The translations under genes and the position numbers were made by a program. 64,000 bases of DNA from Haberlea rhodopensis (taxonomy: Eukaryota > Streptophyta > Magnoliopsida > Lamiales > Gesneriaceae). Where the stretch lies: positions 2,394,424 through 2,458,423 of the forward strand of contig CAJQUN010000032.1 of NCBI GenBank assembly GCA_907163345.1, in the 5' to 3' direction. The notes below the pieces were generated by a model. That model did not search any database. It was not told where the DNA came from and worked only from the letters and a program-made list of their open reading frames with translations. Shown here piece after piece: positions 57,841-64,000 of this stretch (positions within the stretch are counted from its first letter, which is position 1; every line of letters starts with the position of its first letter).

Positions 57841-60800
57841 GATGGTGCCTCGACAGATGGGAGGACAGGCGATGGGGCCACCTCAGGGACAGGTCTATGC
57901 ACTGACTAGGGAGCAGGCCGATGCAGCTCCAGAGGAGGTAATAGCTGGTACGTGCCTCTTATTTATATATTTCGCCTTTATTTTGATAGACACAGGTGCT
58001 TCGCACTCCTTTGTGTCTGCGGACTTTGTGAAGAGATATCATATGTGCACGTCTCTGTTACCCACGTCTCTATTGGTCTCGACACCCACTGGAAGGAAAG
58101 TTGTTGATGATCGGTTTCTGATGGACTGCCTCAATTATTTTGAGGGCAATGAGATAAAGGCATATTTGATTATTTTGGGTATGTCAGACTTTGATTGCAT
58201 TGTGGACATCGACATTCTGAACAGATATCAGGCAGTAGTGGATTGTCGGCAGAGGACAGTTTGGTTCAGATCTGTTATGGGGATTCAGTGGACTTTCTAT
58301 GGCAACGGTTCTCGTGCGAAGATTCCGTTGATTTCAGCGATCAAAATGTCCCAATTGTTGGAGCGTGGACACACGGGCTATCTTATCTATGCCGTGGACA
58401 CGACAGGGAGGAGTAAAGAGTTGAGGGTGGAGGATGTACCCGTGGTAGCCGAATATGCGGACGTGTTTCTGGAGGAGATTCCAGGATTCCCACCAGCTAG
58501 AGAAATCGAGTTTGGGATTGAGTTATTACCGGGGACATCCACTATTTCTCGTGCCCCTTACAGAATGGCACCGGCGGAGTTAAGAGAATTGAAGGAGCAA
58601 CTGCAGGAGCTCCTTGACAAAGGATATATATGCCCTAGCGTATCGCCTTGGGGTGCACCGGTTCTTTTTGTGAAAAAAGAAGGATGGTTCGATACGTTTG
58701 TGCATCGATTACCGGCAACTGAATAAGGCCACGATGAAGAACAAGTATCCTCTCCCAAGGATTGATGATTTATTTGATCAGTTGCATGATACTAAGCTTT
58801 ATAACAAGATTGACTTGAGGTCAGGTTACCACCAAATTCGGGTCAGAGAGGAGGATGTTCAGAAGACAGCGTTCCGGACTCGGTATGGGCACTACGAGTT
58901 CCTAGTTATGCCGTTCGGTGTGACGAACGCCCCGACTGTCTTTATGAACTTGATGAACAGGGTGTTCCAACCCTATCTGGATCAGTTCATCATTGTGTTT
59001 ATTGACGACATACTCATCTACTCCCGGAGCGAGGAAGAGCATGTGAAACACTTGAGGACAGTGCTCCAGATCCTTGGAGATCATCAGTTATTTGCCAAGC
59101 TCAGCAAGTGTGAGTTTTGGTTGAGCAGTGTAGTGTTTCTGGGACATGTTATATCTAGCAGTGGGATATTGGGATATCAGTGGATCCCAGGAAGATTGAG
59201 GCTGTGATGGAGTGGGCTGCACCCACTTCTGTACCCGAGATACTGAGTTTTCTTGGCTTGGCTGGTTATTATCGACACTTCGTCGAAGGATTTTCTAAGA
59301 TTGCTAAACCATTGACTTAGTTGACTCATAAGGGGATACCTTTCTATTGGTCTGAGGCATGTGAACAAAGTTTCCAAGAGCTTAAGCATCGATTGACAAC
59401 GACGCCGGTGTTGGTAATTCCCGCGGAGAACAAGAGGTTTGTTCTATACACTGACGCATCGCTACAGGGCTTGGGATGTGTATTGATGCAAGATAAGCAT
59501 GTGGTAGCTTATGCATCGAGGCAGTTGAAGCCGCATGAGTCTAGGTACCCAGTCCATGACTTGGAATTAGCGGCTATTATCTTTGCCCTGAAGATTTGGA
59601 GGCATTATTTGTATGGTACATCTTTTACAATATATACGGATCATAAGAGCCTGAAATTCTTATTTACTCAGGCGGAGTTGAATATGCGTCAGAGGAGATG
59701 GATGGATTTACTCAAGGACTATGACTGTGAAATAGAGTACCATCCGGGAAAAGCTAACTTGACAGCAGACGCCTTGAGTCGGAAGGTGAAGAGTACTGTT
59801 GAGGATACCATGTATTTGTCAGCTATGATGAATTCTTACTGCCATCTGGGCTATGATTTCGATGTGGATGCATCGCCGGTATGGGTATCAACTTTATTGG
59901 TAGAGCCGGACATTTATGAGAATATCAGGAGAGCCCAGAAGACGGATGATGAGGTTCAGAGATGGTCATCATTGGCACTTCAAGGACAGCCATCAAAATT
60001 CAGAGTGGCTGAGGATGGTTCTTTGTGACTCGGTAACCGATGGGTAGTTCCGTGTAGACCGGAGTTGCGTAGAGGGATCTTGGAGCGAGCTCATAGTAGC
60101 CGATTTAGTATCCACCCAGGGGGGAGAAAAATGTATAAGGACTTATGTGATCAGTTCTGGTGGAGACGGATGAAGCGTAATACGATCGCTTTTGTCAAGA
60201 GATGTTTGATTTGTCAGCAGGTTAAGGCAGAGAGGCAGAGACCTGGTGGCGAGCTAAGGAGCTTAGAGATACCGAAGTGGAAGTGGGAGCACATATCTAT
60301 GGACTTTGTGACCCACTTGCCAAGGACTACTTTGGGTTGTGATGCAATTTGGGTGATCATTGATAGGCTGACGAAGGTAGCTCACTTTATTCCCTACAGT
60401 ATGACGTACACATACTTGAGGATGACTCAGTTGTATGTCCGGGACATAGTGAGACTACATGGGATTCCAGTGTCCATTATATCTGACAGAGATCCACGGT
60501 TCACATCTCATTTTTGGGGAGGACTTCAGTCAGCTTTGGGTACTGAGGTGAGGTTGAGCACGACATATCATCCCCAGACGAACGGTCAGACTGAGCGTAC
60601 TATACAAACGCTCGAGGACATGCTACGAGCTTGTGTATTAGAGTTTGATGCCTCATGGCAAGATTCTTTGGCCTTGGTGGAGTTCTCTTACAATAATTGC
60701 TACCAGGCGAGTATTCAGATGGCTCCATTTGAGGCTCTGTATGGTCGGCGTTGTAGGTCGCCATTGTACTGGGATGATTTGACCAGTAAAGCAGTAGGAG

Positions 60801-61380
60801 GACCCGAACTGATTCGGGAAATGGAGGATAAGATAAAGGTTATCCGTCAGAAAATGAAGGCAGCCCAGGACAGGCAGGCAGCCTATGCAAATAAACGGCG
60901 GAGGCCGTTTGAGTTTCAGTTGGGAGACAGGGTCTTTTCGAAGATCTCACCTTTCATAGGTGTGGTACGGTTTGGTATGCGTGGGAAATTGTCTCCTAGG
61001 TATGTGGGACCGTATGAGATTTTACAGCGTATCGTTACCTTGGCTTACCGTTTGGCTTTGCCACCGTCGTTGTCTGGTATTCACGACGTGTTCCACGTAT
61101 CTATGTTGTGAAAATATGAGCCGTATCCGTCACATGTGTTACAGCCTTCAGAGGTGCAGTTGGATTCTGATGTATCCTATGAGGAACGGCCAGTCAGGAT
61201 TCTGGATAGGGCTGATCACAGACTTCGGAACAAAGTGATACCGATGGTCAAGGTTCAGTGGGATCGCAGGGGTGTCGAGGAGGCCACGTGGGAGACGGAG
61301 CGGCATATGGTGCAGCACCACCCAGAACTATTTCTGGTATGTGATTTATGTTTGGTTTTGTTTTGGGTAAGTGCATGCGA
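57824..61380 (+). pseudogene. Element B pol, broken
   Basis: Protease (LIDTGASHSFVSADF) and the start of RT occupy 57824-58675. A one-base-type frameshift near 58675 (KKEGWF where KKKDGSM is expected) leads to RT at 58698-59180 (YRQLNKATMKNKYPLPRIDD, VMPFGVTNAP, FIDDILIYSR). A frameshift near 59180 and a stop at 59318-59320 follow. RNase H and the linker are at 59321-60028, with a stop after GSL. Integrase is at 60065-61111 with the zinc finger intact (CLICQQ) and D,D,E motifs (SMDFVTHLP, SDRDPRF, QTERTIQTLED). A stop at 61109 precedes the chromodomain tail (61136-61380, HRLRNKVIPMVKVQWDRRG). Five or more breaks make it non-functional. Confidence 0.92.
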
Positions 61381-61414
61381 TTTCGAGGACGAAATCTTAT
61401 AAGTAGGGGAGTAT

Positions 61415-63397
61415 TGTGATATCCCCGAAATAATTAATTGCAATTTGGGCATTAATTATGTTATGTGATTATTTATGGTGATAATTGAATTATGTGTTAG
61501 AATTAATTATCTTGTTGAAATGCTTAGTCACATGGTAGGTGTGACCCGGTGGTGCATTTCAGGGTGCATGTTAAGCATGTTGGGAAATTGGGGGTTATTA
61601 TGGTCTAATTGTGGTGGTCGATAATTATATGGTAAATCATGGATTTAATTGAGATTTTGGTGCATTTTGGTAAAATGCTTATAAAATATCATGTTGGGGT
61701 ATTTATACACCATGTTAATTGTTGGGGTACAATTTTAATTATAACATTTAAACCCATTACCCCACCTTACCCCATCACTTTTTACAATCCCCAATTTCTC
61801 TCCCAACCCTAACCCTTTCTCCATTTTCGATTTTGGCACAAAAGTGGAAGGGAAATTCTTGCAAAAGCTTTGTTTGTGAGATTATTGGTAGGATTTGAAG
61901 TCCTCAAGAGGTATGGATACCTCCTTGGTGTTTTAATGGTGTTTTGTTTGGATTTGAAATGGTTTTGGAGTTTTTGAAATGGGTTTGTTTTGGGTTGGTA
62001 TGATTTTTGGTTGGGGTGTAAGATTTTTGGATGTTTTAAGGTGTATTTTGAAGGTTTATGGTGTTTTTATGTTGTGGGGTTGATGGTATATTTGTTGGTG
62101 AAGTTGGGGAAGAAAATATGGTGTAAAATGGTGGATTTTCGATGTTCATACAGCGGCGATCGATCGCCCAAGAAATGGCGATCGATCGCACGCGGGCAGT
62201 AGGCGATTGCTGTGGCTCGCGATCGATCGCCATGATGGGGCGATCGATCGGTGAGGCGAGCGATCGATCGCCCAACGCCAGGCTGCTGGACCTCGCGATC
62301 GATCGGAACTCCACAACGATCGAGCGAGATGCCAGAATGGTGTATTTTGATTATTTTTGTGGGATTTTTGGTATTGGACTATTCTTGGCTCATAATATTG
62401 GTTTGTGTGAATGTGTAAAACCATCCCAGGTGGAAACACAGCCAAGGAGATAAAGTCCATCGACATCTCCATTTTGGAACAAAGGTACGTAGTGAGACGT
62501 ACGGGCATCGGACTGTAAAACGTATTTATACGCATTGAATTGGTTATGCATTATGGTTGCATGCATGGTCTATGGTTGCATACATGGTTTAGATATGCAT
62601 TATGGTTGCATGTGTATATTGGATGCATTGGTGCATGTGATTGTGAGTCGAGATTATATTCCAGTGATGAAGAATACTTGTCTCCTTCATGTCGAAGTGA
62701 TGATATAATACTTGCCGCTGTCATATTATAGCGATGAAGAATATTTACCGCAAATATGTCGAAGCGAAGGATCATGCCGCTGTCATATTACTATTGTGAG
62801 GGATATTATGCCGCTAATATGTCGAAGCGAGGGGTATTAATGCCACTGTCATGTAAACGCGAGGGGTATTATGCCACTGATATAATAAGACTGGAAATGG
62901 CCATTGGTATACATGGAATGGATGCATGTCATGACATACATTATTGGTATTATAATCCATTGATTATGAATGTGGTACAGGGACAACCAAATGGAGCTTT
63001 TAAATGTATTAAACACAGGAAGTGAATCATATTTACGGTTTATGCAGTTGAATTGCAATCATATTATTGTGAATATGGTTTATATACATGCTCATGGTTT
63101 TGGGGTTGTTCTTGTAGGTACTTTGGGCGGACGGGCTAAGGCGGGTTGATGCGGTGAGCTAGTGAGGAGTGCGGCATAACAGGCTTAATTCTTTTGTATA
63201 GTCTCTACTCTAGGAGTAGTGTAAAGCTATATGATTAACATTCAATTGGTTGGGAATGTAATTAATCCCTTTTGGAAATTTTATTTTGGCCTGTAATCAT
63301 AACAGCTCAAGGCATCAACACGAACTTTATACTCTATAGATGTATGTTAGCTCTACTAACGCCTTTAATCCGCACTTAAGGAACTAGGGTCCTTACA
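61415..63397 (+). repeat. 3' LTR of element B
   Basis: 1983 bp, uninterrupted, preceded by a purine tract and followed by the AAACG duplication. The palindrome array is at 62155-62329 and the GTCGAAGCGA block at 62680-62885. Confidence 0.96.
62155..62329. repeat. Palindrome array in the 3' LTR of B
   Basis: Six intact CGATCGATCG copies plus two decayed ones (GGCGATTGCT, CGATCGAGCG). It lacks the 22-bp unit present in the 5' LTR. Confidence 0.96.
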
Positions 63398-63402
63398 AAA
63401 CG

Positions 63403-63640
63403 AATTCAAAATGACCATATCTAGTCCTGAATGCTATCTTTGGTACATCATCCTTGTGAACTCGCAATTGATGATAACCGGAAAGCAAATCAGTTCAAAT
63501 TAGTACCCAGAAGTTGGTCGAACACATCATCTATTCAAGGTACTGGGCACTTGTTTTTCACAGTAGCTCGGTTTAATTCACGCTAATTGATACACAGGCG
63601 CATCGATCCGTGGGTTTCAGACTGAGATCGACCAGATGAA
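63403..63640 (-). pseudogene. Gypsy element C, part 3: reverse transcriptase fragment
   Basis: On the - strand this holds RT relics matching the conserved CIDYRELN region (near 63590), the IDDVFDQLLG motif (near 63520) and FRTRYGHFEF-like remains (near 63410). It continues across element B into 45719 and below, which fixes the orientation of C. Stops occur throughout. Confidence 0.8.
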
Positions 63641-64000
63641 ATCAATCACATATGTGATAGCAATAGATTACCTAACTGAAGGCTAGTAGTTTTCACAAAT
63701 CTTAATGCAATATTGATTGTTCAAAAAGGATACGTGAGTGGTTTATTGCAACATTAATATTGGACTTGTTATAACTTGACCATAGTATAACGAATAATTG
63801 GGAAAACTCGTCACCTTAGAACATAGGATTTTAATCTTAACTAATAGGAAAATTATGGGAGAGTACATATGGGTGAACCAAAGTCTTGATAATTGTCTCT
63901 ACCAAAGTTCTTCACTTTACATCACTTGTTTGGTTTGGAATTTGTGTTCTTGGTTAATTAAGCAAAATAATTCAACCAGTGATCGAAAGCTATAGTTAAA
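63641..64000. other. Unassigned sequence at the right edge
   Basis: AT-rich sequence with no recognised domain on either strand. It may be more of element C or another insertion; the window ends before this can be decided. Confidence 0.4.

Larger units (their letters stand above)
45725..63397 (+). mobile_element. Gypsy (Tekay/Del-like) element B, 5' LTR interrupted by element A
   Basis: The perfect duplication AAACG flanks it (45720-45724 and 63398-63402). The 5' LTR is split (45725-46738 plus 55586-56593, about 2.02 kb without the insert), and the 3' LTR is 61415-63397 (1983 bp). The LTRs run from TGTGATATCCCCGAAATAAT to GGGTCCTTACA. The tRNA-Met primer site TGGTATCAGAGC is at 56598-56609, and the purine tract AAGTAGGGGAGTAT precedes the 3' LTR. 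B sits in the RT region of element C, in the opposite orientation. Confidence 0.95.

Overview
The window is nuclear DNA of a flowering plant, almost certainly a eudicot. The base composition is AT-rich. Two genes have many introns with GT..AG borders and plant-type products, there is a eukaryotic tRNA-Lys, and more than half of the sequence consists of LTR retrotransposons and their remnants. The species cannot be named from the sequence alone.

Layout. Positions 1-1418 are a degenerate minisatellite that runs off the left edge. A 349-bp TRIM element with a perfect target-site duplication (TSD) lies at 1534-1882, followed by a probable Copia solo-LTR remnant, a TA microsatellite and a tRNA-Lys(UUU) gene at 3965-4037. 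Two protein genes follow, arranged tail to tail. A DUF547/leucine-zipper protein gene occupies 5088-16450 on the + strand (9 exons, 546 codons). The AP-3 complex beta subunit gene occupies 17070-33797 on the - strand (11 exons, 1129 codons). Both reading frames close exactly over all exons. Each gene carries a full-length but decayed Copia element in one large intron, antisense to the gene: 6727-12414 in intron 2 of the first and 24115-28917 in intron 7 of the second. The second Copia itself sits inside an older inverted-repeat DNA element.

From about 34.6 kb to the right edge the window is a nest of retrotransposons. The oldest layer is a heavily decayed Gypsy element on the - strand, here called C, seen in three separated pieces. 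Into it went solo LTR D (36674-38664), solo LTR F (40559-45284, carrying further insertions) and Gypsy element B (+ strand, 45725-63397). Element A (- strand, 46739-55580), of the same family as B, inserted into the 5' LTR of B. TSDs support the order: TAATT for D, AAACG for B, GTTTT for A and an imperfect TATTC/CATTC for F. A and B are chromodomain-bearing Gypsy elements of Tekay/Del type. A keeps one 1072-codon RT-RNase H-integrase-chromodomain frame, but its gag is broken. B is broken in many places.

The most unusual signal is in the LTRs. D, A and B carry arrays of 6-8 palindromes built on CGATCGATCG. F carries a diverged form, the unrelated Copia element in the first gene carries three CTCGATCGATCGAG palindromes, and another LTR remnant (E) carries repeated GGCGAT motifs. 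Comparing the two LTRs of A, and the two of B, shows loss or gain of one 21-22 bp unit with breakpoints at palindromes. A second, unrelated tandem block lies further along the same LTRs.
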